Origin: Candidatus Cohnella colombiensis
GTDB lineage: Bacteria; Bacillota; Bacilli; Paenibacillales; Paenibacillaceae
Length of the DNA stretch: 64,000 bases
NCBI GenBank assembly: GCA_029203125.1
Contig: CP119317.1
Span: 2,170,001 to 2,234,000 of the forward strand
Direction: 5' to 3'
The notes below the pieces were generated by a model. The model was not told the DNA's origin. It was given only the letters and a program-made list of their open reading frames with translations, and ran no database searches. Below, in pieces: positions 23,731 to 33,213 of the stretch. Position numbers and translations under genes: made by a program. The first letter of the stretch is position 1. Every line of letters starts with the position of its first letter.

Positions 23731-26700
23731 TTACTGTTGGAATGCAGGCATCGGTTCGCTTGAGAAGCGAAGCGCCTGAAGCATGTTGAGCAACGCTCTT
23801 ACTGTATCAAGGGAAGTCAAGCAGACAACACCATTCTCTACAGCTTCACGGCGAATCCGGAAACCGTCACGCTCTGTCGCTTTACCCTTCGTCAACGTGT
23901 TGACGACGAATTGCGCTTCACCTGTACGAATCAGATCGAGAATGTTCGGAGTACCTTCCGACAGCTTATTCACACGACGTACTTTCAAGCCTGCTGCTTC
24001 AATGGCATCTGCAGTTCCGCCTGTGGCGATCAGCTTATATCCAAGATTATAGAATCCTTTAAGAATTTCAATCGATTCTTGCTTATCTTTATCTGCAACC
24101 GTCGCAATAATCGCTCCCGATGTCGGAATTTTCATCCCTGAACCGATCAAGCCCTTATACAACGCTTTTGCAAAATGACGATCGCGTCCCATGACCTCAC
24201 CTGTTGATTTCATCTCAGGTGTAAGCGTAGGATCAACGCGACGTAGTTTCGCGAAGGAGAATACAGGAACCTTCACCGATACGAAATCATCCTCAGGCCA
24301 TAGACCCTCTTGATATCCAAGCTCTATTAGCTTCTTACCCAAGATCGCTTGTGTCGCCAAGTTCGCCATCGGGATGCGCGTTACTTTACTTAAGAACGGC
24401 ACTGTCCGTGAAGAACGAGGGTTAACTTCGATGACATACACTTTCTCATGCCATACGACGAATTGAATGTTTACAAGACCGATTGTCTTCAATTCTTTCG
24501 CAATCTTAATCGTGATGTCTATCGCTTGCTGCTTCACATCTTCCGACAGTGATTGTGGAGGATATACTGCAATGGAGTCACCAGAGTGAACACCTGCGCG
24601 TTCGACATGTTCCATAATGCCTGGAATAAGCACTGTTTCTCCGTCGCAGATCGCATCGACTTCGATTTCTTTGCCAAGCATATACGTATCGATTAATACG
24701 GGATGCTCCGGATTAATCTGAACAGCAACTTCCATATAGGATAGCAACTCTTCGTCCGAATAGACAATTTCCATTGCACGACCACCCAGTACATACGATG
24801 GACGTACTAGAACAGGATATCCAAGCGATTGCGCAGCACCAACTGCTTCATTAACTGAAGTAACTGTCGTACCCTTAGGTTGAGGAATGTTCAGCTTGCT
24901 TAGCAACGCTTCAAACCGTTTGCGATCTTCTGCTTCGTCGATGCTGTCGAGCGAAGTTCCGAGAATGCGCACGCCTGCTTTCGAAAGTGGCGCAGCTAAG
25001 TTAATCGCCGTTTGACCACCGAATTGCACGATGACACCAATTGGCTTCTCTTGTTCGATGACATTCATTACATCTTCGAAGAAGAGTGGCTCGAAGTATA
25101 GACGATCAGACGTACTAAAGTCAGTAGATACTGTCTCCGGATTGTTATTGATGATTACTGCTTCATAGCCAGCATTGCGAATTGCCCATACCGCATGAAC
25201 AGTCGAATAATCGAACTCAATCCCTTGACCGATCCGAATTGGACCAGAGCCTAGTACGATAATTTTCTCTTTCGCACTTGGAAGCACTTCATTTTCTGTC
25301 TCATAAGTGGAGTAATAGTATGGCGTTGTTGCTTCGAACTCTGCCGCACAAGTATCAACCATCTTATATACAGGCATAATTCCCTGCTCTTTACGGTGCG
25401 TACGAACGTCCGCTTCAACTGTTAAGCTGCTACGTCCTACTTCTGCACGTAATTCAGCGATCGCACGGTCTGTAAAGCCGTTGCGCTTCGCTTCAAGCAA
25501 TAGCTCATTCGTAAGCTCAGTTTCTTGACGGATCACATCCTCGAATAGAACAATGCGCTCTATCTTATCAAGGAACCACCAATCGATGCTTGTCAAATCT
25601 TGAATGTGCTGCAGTGTCCAGCCACGACGGAAAGCTTCTGCGATCAGGAACATCCGCTCATCATCCGCTTTGATGAGACGTGTGGTCAACGTTTCGTCAT
25701 CGAGTTCATGAGCTCCCTTAAGCAGGAGACGGTGAACACCGATCTCAAGCGAACGAACCGCCTTCTGAATGGACTCCTCGAACGTACGGCCAATCGCCAT
25801 AACTTCTCCGGTTGCCTTCATCTGTGTACCCAGCTTGCGATCTGCTGAAGTGAACTTATCGAACGGCCAGCGTGGAATTTTGGACACTATATAGTCAATT
25901 GTAGGCTCAAAGCACGCGAATGTTTGACCCGTTACCGGGTTAACAATCTCATCTAGAGTGTAGCCTGCTGCAATCTTCGCAGCCATCTTCGCGATCGGAT
26001 ATCCTGTCGCTTTCGATGCAAGTGCAGAGGAGCGGCTGACCCGTGGATTAACCTCTATGACATAGTATTGAAAGCTTTGCGGATCTAATGCGAACTGTAC
26101 ATTACAGCCACCTTCGATGCTCAAAGCACGAATAATCTTCAGTGAGGCCGAACGAAGCATCTGGTTCTCACGATCAGAGAGCGTTTGAACGGGTGCCACA
26201 ACGATACTGTCTCCTGTGTGCACGCCAACTGGATCGAAGTTTTCCATATTACAGACGACAATACAGTTGTCGTTCGCGTCACGCATAACCTCATATTCGA
26301 TTTCCTTCATCCCTGCGATCGAACGCTCAATTAAACATTGTCCGATTGGGCTATAACGAATGCCGTTCGTTGTAATTTCACGAAGCTCTTCTTCATCCGC
26401 TGCAATTCCCCCACCGGTTCCACCTAATGTATAAGCAGGACGAACGATGACAGGATAGCCTAAGCCATTCGCGAATTCAACCGCTTCTGCTACTGTCGTA
26501 ACGATCGTGCTTTCTGGAACAGGCTGGTCCAGCTCACGCATGAGCTCACGGAACAAGTCACGGTCTTCTGCACGCTCGATAGCACTCAATTGCGTTCCAA
26601 GCAGCTTAACGCCTTCTTGCTCCAATACACCTGCTCTTGCAAGCTCGACAGCCATATTAAGGCCCGTTTGCCCGCCTAATGTTGGCAATAGACCATCTGG

Positions 26701-26946
26701 ACGTTCTTGACGAATAATCTGAGAGACAAACTCGAGATTGATAGGTTCGATATATACGCGATCAGCAATATTCGTATCCGTCATAATCGTTGCAGGATTG
26801 CTATTGATCAATATGACCTCATAGCCTTCTTCCTTAAGCGCTTGACACGCCTGTGTACCCGCATAATCGAATTCTGCAGCTTGTCCGATAACAATCGGTC
26901 CAGAGCCGATAACGAGAAGTTTTTTTAGATTGTTATTTTTGGGCAT
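23731..26946 (-). CDS. carB: Carbamoyl phosphate synthase, large chain
   Basis: A 1071-residue ATP-grasp enzyme that makes carbamoyl phosphate from bicarbonate, ammonia and two ATP. The two homologous halves start with GSGPIVIGQAAEFDYAG (about 13-29) and GSGPIRIGQGIEFDYST (about 560). Both have the Y-P-V-x-V-R-P ATP-grasp signatures and N-P-R-x-S-R segments. The C-terminal 140 residues form the MGS-like allosteric domain (SGAIIATVADKDKQES, TGGTADAI), where nucleotides such as UMP bind. The length is normal. It begins 14 bases inside carA, with GAGAGGAGAG upstream, so the two chains are coupled. Confidence 0.97.
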   Translation of the reverse strand: MPKNNNLKKLLVIGSGPIVIGQAAEFDYAGTQACQALKEEGYEVILINSNPATIMTDTNIADRVYIEPINLEFVSQIIRQERPDGLLPTLGGQTGLNMAVELARAGVLEQEGVKLLGTQLSAIERAEDRDLFRELMRELDQPVPESTIVTTVAEAVEFANGLGYPVIVRPAYTLGGTGGGIAADEEELREITTNGIRYSPIGQCLIERSIAGMKEIEYEVMRDANDNCIVVCNMENFDPVGVHTGDSIVVAPVQTLSDRENQMLRSASLKIIRALSIEGGCNVQFALDPQSFQYYVIEVNPRVSRSSALASKATGYPIAKMAAKIAAGYTLDEIVNPVTGQTFACFEPTIDYIVSKIPRWPFDKFTSADRKLGTQMKATGEVMAIGRTFEESIQKAVRSLEIGVHRLLLKGAHELDDETLTTRLIKADDERMFLIAEAFRRGWTLQHIQDLTSIDWWFLDKIERIVLFEDVIRQETELTNELLLEAKRNGFTDRAIAELRAEVGRSSLTVEADVRTHRKEQGIMPVYKMVDTCAAEFEATTPYYYSTYETENEVLPSAKEKIIVLGSGPIRIGQGIEFDYSTVHAVWAIRNAGYEAVIINNNPETVSTDFSTSDRLYFEPLFFEDVMNVIEQEKPIGVIVQFGGQTAINLAAPLSKAGVRILGTSLDSIDEAEDRKRFEALLSKLNIPQPKGTTVTSVNEAVGAAQSLGYPVLVRPSYVLGGRAMEIVYSDEELLSYMEVAVQINPEHPVLIDTYMLGKEIEVDAICDGETVLIPGIMEHVERAGVHSGDSIAVYPPQSLSEDVKQQAIDITIKIAKELKTIGLVNIQFVVWHEKVYVIEVNPRSSRTVPFLSKVTRIPMANLATQAILGKKLIELGYQEGLWPEDDFVSVKVPVFSFAKLRRVDPTLTPEMKSTGEVMGRDRHFAKALYKGLIGSGMKIPTSGAIIATVADKDKQESIEILKGFYNLGYKLIATGGTADAIEAAGLKVRRVNKLSEGTPNILDLIRTGEAQFVVNTLTKGKATERDGFRIRREAVENGVVCLTSLDTVRALLNMLQALRFSSEPMPAFQQ

Positions 26947-28078
26947 AGTGTAACTCTCCTCTCAGCGTCTCCGACAGGTGCGCTTGACGTGCACGCATAG
27001 GATTTGCGCGCTTGTGCTCTCTAATCATCTCTATGAATCGGTCAAAAAGATGGTTGTTGTCCAGCGGTCCCGGTGATGCTTCCGGATGATATTGGACTGA
27101 AAAAGCAGGATACTTCTTATGCTTAAGTCCTTCTATCGTCTTATCGTTGTTGTTGATGTGTGTCACTTCGAGCTCAGTACCCTTAATTGATTCATCCAAC
27201 ACAGCATAGCCATGATTCTGTGAAGTAATGTAGCAACGTCCAGTAGAAAGCTCCTTAACAGGGTGATTGCCACCGCGATGTCCAAATTTCAGCTTTCCTG
27301 TATCTGCCCCGCTCGCAAGCGCGAACAGCTGATGCCCTAAGCAAATTCCGAATATCGGATATTCGCCAATCAATTGGCGTATCGTTTCAATCGCGTGAGG
27401 AACGTCCTTAGGATCTCCCGAGCCGTTGGACAATTGAATCCCATCGGGATTTATGCGACGGATTTCGTCTGCTGACGTGTCATGAGGAACAACAATCACA
27501 TCACAGCCACGCTTGTTCAACTCGCGCATAATTCCATATTTTGAACCGAAATCAATCAGTACGATCCGTTCCTTCTCACCAGGACTCTTAAAAAGAGTCG
27601 GAGTCGACGTACGTGCGACCTGATCACGTAACAACGGTGTAGCGCCAAGACGCTCCAGTAGCTCCTCCACTCGCTCGTTACCTGTTGTAAGAATCCCCTT
27701 CATCGTCCCGAACTGACGAATTCTACGTGTCAGCATCCGAGTATCAATATCGCTAATCCCGATAATCCCGTAAGTTTTGAGTAGATGATCCAGGGAGTAT
27801 TCTGCACGCCAGTTGCTTGGAATTGTCTCATGCCTTCTTACAACGAGGCCATGAATATATGGACGGAAGCTTTCGAAGTCATCTCTTGTAATCCCGTAAT
27901 TTCCAATTAAAGGGTTCGTCATCGTTACGATTTGTCCGCAATAGGAAGGATCAGACACAACCTCCTGATATCCCGTACCACCTGTATTGAACACCACTTC
28001 ACCGACCGATTCACCCTCCGAACCAAAGCCTTTACCTGTGAATAGCGTTCCATCTTCCAACAATAATCTTGCTTGCAT
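26933..28078 (-). CDS. carA: Carbamoyl phosphate synthase, small chain
   Basis: The glutaminase subunit of 381 residues that feeds ammonia to CarB. The N-terminal domain starts with RLLLEDGTLFTGKGFG. The class I amidotransferase domain has the nucleophile Cys in GICLGHQLFALASG (about 258-271) and the His-Glu pair in VQYHPEASPGP (about 340-350). The ATG at 28078 is chosen because AAGGAG lies eight bases upstream; the GTG at 28087 overlaps that box. It lies 12 bases after pyrC. With only one CPS in the window, the set may serve both arginine and pyrimidine synthesis or be pyrimidine-specific. Confidence 0.96.
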   Translation of the reverse strand: MQARLLLEDGTLFTGKGFGSEGESVGEVVFNTGGTGYQEVVSDPSYCGQIVTMTNPLIGNYGITRDDFESFRPYIHGLVVRRHETIPSNWRAEYSLDHLLKTYGIIGISDIDTRMLTRRIRQFGTMKGILTTGNERVEELLERLGATPLLRDQVARTSTPTLFKSPGEKERIVLIDFGSKYGIMRELNKRGCDVIVVPHDTSADEIRRINPDGIQLSNGSGDPKDVPHAIETIRQLIGEYPIFGICLGHQLFALASGADTGKLKFGHRGGNHPVKELSTGRCYITSQNHGYAVLDESIKGTELEVTHINNNDKTIEGLKHKKYPAFSVQYHPEASPGPLDNNHLFDRFIEMIREHKRANPMRARQAHLSETLRGELHYAQK

Positions 28079-28090
28079 CTCAATCACTCC

Positions 28091-29401
28091 TTAGCGGTTA
28101 ATGCCTTGCTCTTGCGACCAAACTACCTTGCCTCCCACGATTGTTGCAGCAGGCCAGCCATATAACTTCCATCCTGTGAACGGTGTGTTACGACCCTTCG
28201 TCAGAAACGTATTCGGATTAACTTCACGTTCGTGCTCAAGATCAATCAGAACGATATCTGCAGGCGCTCCTTCTTCTAGCGTCCCGTAAGGGAGACCGAA
28301 CACGCGAGCAGGATCACTCGTCATACGACGCAGAAGGAATTCCAGTGTCCAGCGACCTGTGCGAACGAACTTCGTGTAAAGCAGCGGGAATGCTGTTTCA
28401 AAACCGACAATTCCGAACGGTGCTCGCTCTATCCCACGCGCTTTCTCTTCTTCACTATGTGGCGCATGGTCAGTTACGATAATATCAATCGTTCCTTCTT
28501 CAAGCGCTTGAATGCAAGCTTCCACGTCTCTTGGCGTGCGAAGCGGCGGATTCATCTTCCAGTTTGCATCCATGCTGTCAGGAATGTCCTCATCAGACAG
28601 AATCAGATGATGCGGACAAACTTCAGAAGTAACATTGATGCCAACTGACTTGCCTAAACGTAGCAATCTTACCGATTGCTCTGTGCTTACGTGACACACA
28701 TGATAATGTACCCCTGTCGCTTCCGAGAGCAGAATATCGCGTCCCACATGAATCGCTTCAGATTCATTCGGAATCCCTTTAAGGCCATGCTTGCGTGAAA
28801 ATGCACCTTCAGTTACGAACGCACCTTCAACCAATGTATCATCCTCACAGTGCGCGATAATCGGCATATCGAGTGAGTGAGCGAGCGTCATTGCATCTTT
28901 CATCATTTGAGCACTTTGCACGCCGACACCATCATCCGTGAAGCCAATCGCTCCTGCTTCTTTCAGTGCAGCGAAGTCTGTCAGTTCGCGTCCGAGCTCA
29001 TTTTTGGAAATGGCTGCGTAAGGCAATACACGCACACTACCTTCTGTAGTCGCTTTATCGAGCACATAGCGAATCGTCTCTGGTGTATCCATTACGGGTC
29101 TAGTATTAGGCATCGGTGCAATCGTCGTGAAGCCACCTTTGGCTGCTGATTGCGTACCGCTTGCGATCGTTTCCTTGTATTCGAAGCCAGGCTCCCGAAG
29201 GTGTACGTGCATATCGATCAATCCCGGAGCGATTAGCTTGCCTGATGCGTCGATAATTTCGCAACCTGCAGTGTCTGGCTCAGACAGTGTTGCTGCATCT
29301 ACCCACTCAGCGATTACACCATTATCCAATCGTACATGCTTCGTCTCAAGCTTTCCTGTCTCTTTGTTTAACGTCTGTCCATTCAATATCCATGTTGACA
29401 T
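28091..29401 (-). CDS. pyrC: Dihydroorotase
   Basis: Closes carbamoyl aspartate to dihydroorotate. 436 residues, type I (long) dihydroorotase of the amidohydrolase superfamily. The metal site begins with DMHVHLREPG (about 63-72) and continues with the His in CHVST and the Asp in IVTDHAPHS (about 303-311). The bridging residue is not the lysine of type II enzymes. It starts 28 bases after pyrR. The gene that normally precedes it, pyrB (aspartate carbamoyltransferase, its physical partner in several bacteria), is missing from this position. Confidence 0.95.
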   Translation of the reverse strand: MSTWILNGQTLNKETGKLETKHVRLDNGVIAEWVDAATLSEPDTAGCEIIDASGKLIAPGLIDMHVHLREPGFEYKETIASGTQSAAKGGFTTIAPMPNTRPVMDTPETIRYVLDKATTEGSVRVLPYAAISKNELGRELTDFAALKEAGAIGFTDDGVGVQSAQMMKDAMTLAHSLDMPIIAHCEDDTLVEGAFVTEGAFSRKHGLKGIPNESEAIHVGRDILLSEATGVHYHVCHVSTEQSVRLLRLGKSVGINVTSEVCPHHLILSDEDIPDSMDANWKMNPPLRTPRDVEACIQALEEGTIDIIVTDHAPHSEEEKARGIERAPFGIVGFETAFPLLYTKFVRTGRWTLEFLLRRMTSDPARVFGLPYGTLEEGAPADIVLIDLEHEREVNPNTFLTKGRNTPFTGWKLYGWPAATIVGGKVVWSQEQGINR

Positions 29402-29429
29402 TACAGGATTGCCTCCTTCTCGGATAGAG

Positions 29430-29984
29430 TTACTCTTCTGATTCAGCTGGATGAATAATCGTTACACAATCACCCTTATCAATTTCAGTAAGCGAAACCA
29501 CGATCTGTTCATGCCGTGAAGTTGGTACATTCTTCCCGATATAGTCGGGTCGAATCGGCAGCTCACGATGCCCTCGATCGACGAGTACAGCAAGCTGGAT
29601 CGATTGTGGTCGTCCTTGATCCATAAGCGCATCCATCGCTGCTCGAATTGTACGTCCCGTGTAGAGTACATCATCGAACAAAATGATTCGCTTATTGTTT
29701 ACCACATACTGGAGTTCAGTGTCTTGAACATCCTTGCTCTCATCTTTGGTTCCTGCGCGATCATCCCGATATTGCGTAATATCAAGCTCACACACCGCAA
29801 CCGGATGACCTTCAATTGCTAGGATAAGCTCTGCAACTCTGTGGGCAAGATAGACGCCTCTCGTGCGAATTCCGATAAGAACACAGCCATCAATGCCTTT
29901 GTTCTTCTCGACAATCTCATGCGCGATTCGAGTCAGTGCCCGCCGAATTGCGGATTCATCCATAATAACGCGGGAGTCCTGCAT
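29430..29984 (-). CDS. pyrR: PyrR, pyr mRNA-binding attenuation protein
   Basis: A 184-residue UMP-sensing RNA-binding regulator that also has uracil phosphoribosyltransferase activity. The PRPP motif is RIILFDDVLYTGRTIRAAM (about 97-115). Basic residues of the RNA-binding face, such as GIRTRGVYLAHR, are present. The ATG at 29984 has GGAGG before it; a longer frame to 30161 runs through the attenuator and is not coding. It controls its own operon: the leader has a PyrR-binding loop and a terminator. It is the first gene of pyrR-pyrC-carA-carB-pyrF-pyrE. Confidence 0.96.
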   Translation of the reverse strand: MQDSRVIMDESAIRRALTRIAHEIVEKNKGIDGCVLIGIRTRGVYLAHRVAELILAIEGHPVAVCELDITQYRDDRAGTKDESKDVQDTELQYVVNNKRIILFDDVLYTGRTIRAAMDALMDQGRPQSIQLAVLVDRGHRELPIRPDYIGKNVPTSRHEQIVVSLTEIDKGDCVTIIHPAESEE

Positions 29985-30013
29985 GGAAAGACCTCCATCA
30001 CACGATATTGGCA

Positions 30014-30046
30014 CAAAAAAACCTCCAAGCGTCAGACGCAAGGAGG
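30014..30046 (-). terminator. Attenuator terminator of the pyr operon
   Basis: Minus strand CCTCC-TT-GCGTC pairs with GACGC-TT-GGAGG around a one-to-three-base loop and is followed by seven T. It stands 30 bases before pyrR and is the switchable terminator of PyrR attenuation. Confidence 0.9.
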
Positions 30047-30147
30047 GTTCAGACAGAAGTATAATATCACCGCATAATGACTCCTTGGTCAACAAGGATA
30101 GCCACTTGTAACTATGTAGCGGGATATTGCTTACAATTCTGCGACAC

Positions 30148-30172
30148 CTTGCCAGCCTCACGGGACTGAGTT
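30148..30172 (-). promoter_or_regulatory. PyrR-binding loop (anti-antiterminator)
   Basis: The minus strand reads AGTCCCGTGAGGCTGGCAAGG, given here in two parts: AGTCCCGTGAGGCT, then GGCAAGG. The first part fits the PyrR consensus ARUCCNGNGAGGYU exactly. UMP-bound PyrR would hold this hairpin and let the terminator at 30014-30046 form. It begins about 18 bases after the predicted transcript start. Confidence 0.85.
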
Positions 30173-30196
30173 AAAGGCACTCATTCATTAACAAGA

Positions 30197-30225
30197 ATTA
30201 TCCCATGATCAACAAAAGCTGTCAA
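30197..30225 (-). promoter_or_regulatory. SigA promoter of the pyr operon
   Basis: Minus strand TTGACA, a 17-base spacer, then GATAAT. It lies directly downstream of dapL, whose stop is at 30250, and gives a leader of about 205 bases before pyrR. Confidence 0.85.
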
Positions 30226-30249
30226 GCAGAATCGCGTATAAATCGCAAC

Positions 30250-31503
30250 TTAAAATTCAAATTCGACATCGGAAAGACGATGTTTAATTTCATCGATAAC
30301 TCGAAGCTCTTCAGCCTCACCCTGCGCAATAAATGTGACCGAGAAACGAATGAAATTGCCCGCATCATTCCAAGGTACAATGGAGATCAGTTTTTCACGG
30401 ATTAAGTATTGCGAGAAGTGTTCTGCACACTCAAACCGCTGTCCGCCCTTAATGCCTTTCGGCGCCTCTACATAAAGGAAGAACGAGCCCTTAGGTTTCT
30501 CGGCATGAAAACCAATTTCATTAAGTGCCCCCACTAGCATATTGTGACGACGCGAATATTTCTCAGAGATCGCTTCTGTTATCTCCGGATGCTCAAGACC
30601 ATAGATCGCTGCTTTCTGAATCGCGATGAACTGCCCAGAATCATTGTTATCCTTCACATCGCTGAACGCTTTTATGATAAGTGGATTACCAGCAATGAAG
30701 CCGATTCGCCAGCCTGTCATGTTGTAGGATTTAGACAAAGAGTGAAGCTCCACTCCAACGTCTTTTGCACCGGGTGCGGACAAGAAACTTAACGGTTTTA
30801 CGCCATCGAATGTCAATGCAGCGTAAGGAGCATCATGAACGACAACGACGTTGAACTTTTTCGCCCACGCAACGGCCTCTTCAAAAAATTGTGCAGTAGC
30901 TGCTGCCCCTGTCGGATTATTCGGATAGTTCAAGTACAATAACTTGGCACGCTGAGCAATTTCCACTGGGATCGCATCAAGATCCGGAAGGAAATTGTTC
31001 TCCTTCGTCAACTGTACATTGTAAACCTCTCCACCCAAATACTTCGTATGGGTACCAAGGACCGGATAACCCGGAACCGTTAAAATCGTAACGTCTCCTG
31101 GGTTAATAAACACACTCGGAAGCATTGCAAGCGCAGGCTTGGAGCCGATGGAATGAACAATTTCCGTATTCGGGTCAATGCCATCGACAGCAAATACAGC
31201 TTTCAAGTATTTCGCTGCCACCTCTTTAAACTCAGCAATACCATTATCCGCATAACCGCGATTTTCTGGCTTTGCAGCTTCTTCCGCTAGCTTCGCAACG
31301 ATACCCGCATCCGCCATCTCATCAGGTTCGCCGACACCCAAGTCGATCAATTCAACATCGGGGAATGCTAACTTAGCTGCAGCCTTTGCCCGCTTTATTT
31401 TTTCAAACTTATAAATATTCGTATCTTTACCATAGTTAGGCCCGCCAATTCTGCTCGCAAATTGCTGCTGAATAAACGTCGTTTGATAGCGCTCCACACT
31501 CAC
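30250..31503 (-). CDS. dapL: Class I/II aminotransferase, LL-diaminopimelate aminotransferase type
   Basis: A 417-residue PLP enzyme. The N-terminal IYKFEKIKRAK and LIDLGVGEPDEMAD blocks are those of DapL-like enzymes, which convert tetrahydrodipicolinate to LL-DAP in one step of lysine and peptidoglycan synthesis. YPNNPTG and the PLP lysine in HSLSKSYNMTGWRIGF are intact, as is the C-terminal Arg in FIRFSVTF. The GTG at 31503 has AAGGAG nine bases upstream and is preferred over an ATG at 31524. It is a single gene before the pyr promoter. The substrate is inferred from family similarity; another acyl donor specificity cannot be excluded. Confidence 0.75.
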   Translation of the reverse strand: MSVERYQTTFIQQQFASRIGGPNYGKDTNIYKFEKIKRAKAAAKLAFPDVELIDLGVGEPDEMADAGIVAKLAEEAAKPENRGYADNGIAEFKEVAAKYLKAVFAVDGIDPNTEIVHSIGSKPALAMLPSVFINPGDVTILTVPGYPVLGTHTKYLGGEVYNVQLTKENNFLPDLDAIPVEIAQRAKLLYLNYPNNPTGAAATAQFFEEAVAWAKKFNVVVVHDAPYAALTFDGVKPLSFLSAPGAKDVGVELHSLSKSYNMTGWRIGFIAGNPLIIKAFSDVKDNNDSGQFIAIQKAAIYGLEHPEITEAISEKYSRRHNMLVGALNEIGFHAEKPKGSFFLYVEAPKGIKGGQRFECAEHFSQYLIREKLISIVPWNDAGNFIRFSVTFIAQGEAEELRVIDEIKHRLSDVEFEF

Positions 31504-31605
31504 AAGCCAACACTCCTTAGACACATGTTAATGTTACTTTAACTATGCCTCAGAGAGTGAAGATGCTCCATGGATTATCGCGTCTATCATTTGCATTACA
31601 CTTCC

Positions 31606-32604
31606 TTAACGTGTCCGCAAAATATTGAGCGCATTTTCCAAATCATCAGGTATTGGTGTAGTAAACTCCAAGTACTGACCTGTGCGTGGATGCTCAAATC
31701 CGAGCACACCTGCGTGTAGTGCTTGACCTTTCATGTCGAGTGTACGACCGCTTTTGCCACCATACACAGGATCTCCAACGAGTGGATATCCAATGTACTT
31801 CATATGCACACGAATTTGATGCGTTCTGCCCGTTTCGAGCTTGAGCTCAACAAGCGTATAATCTCCAAAGCGTTCCAATACGGCAAAATGCGTCACCGCA
31901 TGCTTGCTATTTTTGCTCGTAACAACATACAGCTTGCGATCTTGATCTGCTCGTCCAATTGGTGCATCAATCGTCCCTTTATCATGCTCCATATCGCCAT
32001 AGACAAGAGCGTGATAGCGCCGTGTTACTGTATGTGCTTTTAATTGCGCAGCAAGTGAAGTGTGCGCCAGATCATTCTTCGCCACCATTAATAGTCCAGA
32101 AGTATCCTTATCGATACGGTGGACAATACCCGGTCTCATTACACCATTAATACCAGAGAGGTCTTTGCAATGATGAAGCAACGCATTGACGACCGTTCCA
32201 CGCGGATGTCCAACAGCTGGATGAACAACCATTCCCCGTGGCTTATTGATTACGATTACATCACTGTCCTCGAATACAACATCAAGCGGGATGTCTTCGG
32301 GAAATGCTGCGAGTGGTTCCGGTTCTGGAATCGTAACACGAATGCTGTCGTTAGCTGTAACTTTCATATTCGCTTTCGATGTTTGGTCGTTAACCCTAAT
32401 CGCACCGATTCGAATCCACTCTTGAATTTGTGAGCGAGAAATTTGCTTCTCCGACAACACTTCTGTAATATGCTTGTCCAGTCGTTCTCCGGATGAGGAT
32501 TGTTCTACAGTCCACATCATTTGACGATCTTGTTGATCTAATTCCACTTCCGATTCCCAATCGTCAGCCGACAGGGTATTCGTTAGGTTGTTCTCCGTTG
32601 TCAT
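31606..32604 (-). CDS. rluD: 23S rRNA pseudouridine synthase, RluD family
   Basis: A 332-residue enzyme. An S4 RNA-binding domain (about 45-95, RLDKHITEVL and SRSQIQEWI) precedes the catalytic domain. The catalytic Asp is in HRIDKDTSGLL (about 165), followed by RYHALVYG and the conserved ETGRTHQIRVHM. The family is called RluD or YlyB in Bacillus; the modified positions cannot be read from sequence. It overlaps lspA by 41 bases and its ATG has AGAGGAG ten bases upstream, so the two form an operon as in other Bacillales. Confidence 0.93.
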   Translation of the reverse strand: MTTENNLTNTLSADDWESEVELDQQDRQMMWTVEQSSSGERLDKHITEVLSEKQISRSQIQEWIRIGAIRVNDQTSKANMKVTANDSIRVTIPEPEPLAAFPEDIPLDVVFEDSDVIVINKPRGMVVHPAVGHPRGTVVNALLHHCKDLSGINGVMRPGIVHRIDKDTSGLLMVAKNDLAHTSLAAQLKAHTVTRRYHALVYGDMEHDKGTIDAPIGRADQDRKLYVVTSKNSKHAVTHFAVLERFGDYTLVELKLETGRTHQIRVHMKYIGYPLVGDPVYGGKSGRTLDMKGQALHAGVLGFEHPRTGQYLEFTTPIPDDLENALNILRTR

Positions 32605-33091
32605 GAGGTTTTTTCTCCTCTTTCGCGGCCAACAGCGCATCCAGTATGACTAGAATAACTCCACCACAGATAGCGGAGTCTGCTAAGTTAAACAATGGAA
32701 ACGTGTACGATCCGAAATTAAATTGTAGAAAATCAATGACTTCTCCAAAAAGCGCGCGATCTAAGAAATTGCCAACCGCTCCGCCTAAGATCATCGCAAG
32801 CCCAAATAGCAATATGCCACGGCCTGTACGATAAGATTTCTGCAAATACCAGACGATCCCTGAAACGACAACAATCGTAATAATCAAGAAAAATATACGC
32901 TGCTCTTGTAAAATTCCGAATGCTGCGCCTTTGTTGCGAAGGTGTGAAATAATAAAGAAGTTTCCGATGACACTGATCGTCTCTGTTCCTAATTCAACCG
33001 TTTGATCAATAATTTTTTTAGTTATGTAGTCAATAAAAAACACAACAACCGCAACTACATAATATGCCCAATTCGGCCAACGACGTAGCAT
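32564..33091 (-). CDS. lspA: Lipoprotein signal peptidase
   Basis: A 175-residue membrane aspartyl protease that cuts prolipoproteins after lipid attachment. Four hydrophobic helices begin with AYYVVAVVVFFIDYITK. The conserved N-x-G-A-A-F motif (NKGAAFG) and both catalytic Asp motifs (GNFLDR and FNLADSAI) are present. The C-terminal tail (EEKKPHDNGEQ) is charged. The ATG at 33091 has GAGGAGGGG upstream; a longer frame to 33148 runs into the divergent yteA region. It serves the several lipoproteins seen in this window. Confidence 0.95.
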   Translation of the reverse strand: MLRRWPNWAYYVVAVVVFFIDYITKKIIDQTVELGTETISVIGNFFIISHLRNKGAAFGILQEQRIFFLIITIVVVSGIVWYLQKSYRTGRGILLFGLAMILGGAVGNFLDRALFGEVIDFLQFNFGSYTFPLFNLADSAICGGVILVILDALLAAKEEKKPHDNGEQPNEYPVG

Positions 33092-33213
33092 ATGATATCG
33101 CCCCTCCTCATTTCTCCTGCGAGATGATTTTATCACATTGCTTTCCACTCGTAAAACAAGCTAAAGCTGAGAAAACTACACCAAGACAGAAGATGAAGGG
33201 AGTGTACGTCTTC

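Noticed and set aside
29985..30161. N-terminal extension of PyrR
   Set aside because: It would be translated through the attenuator and PyrR-binding loop; the ATG at 29984 has its own ribosome site and matches the family start.
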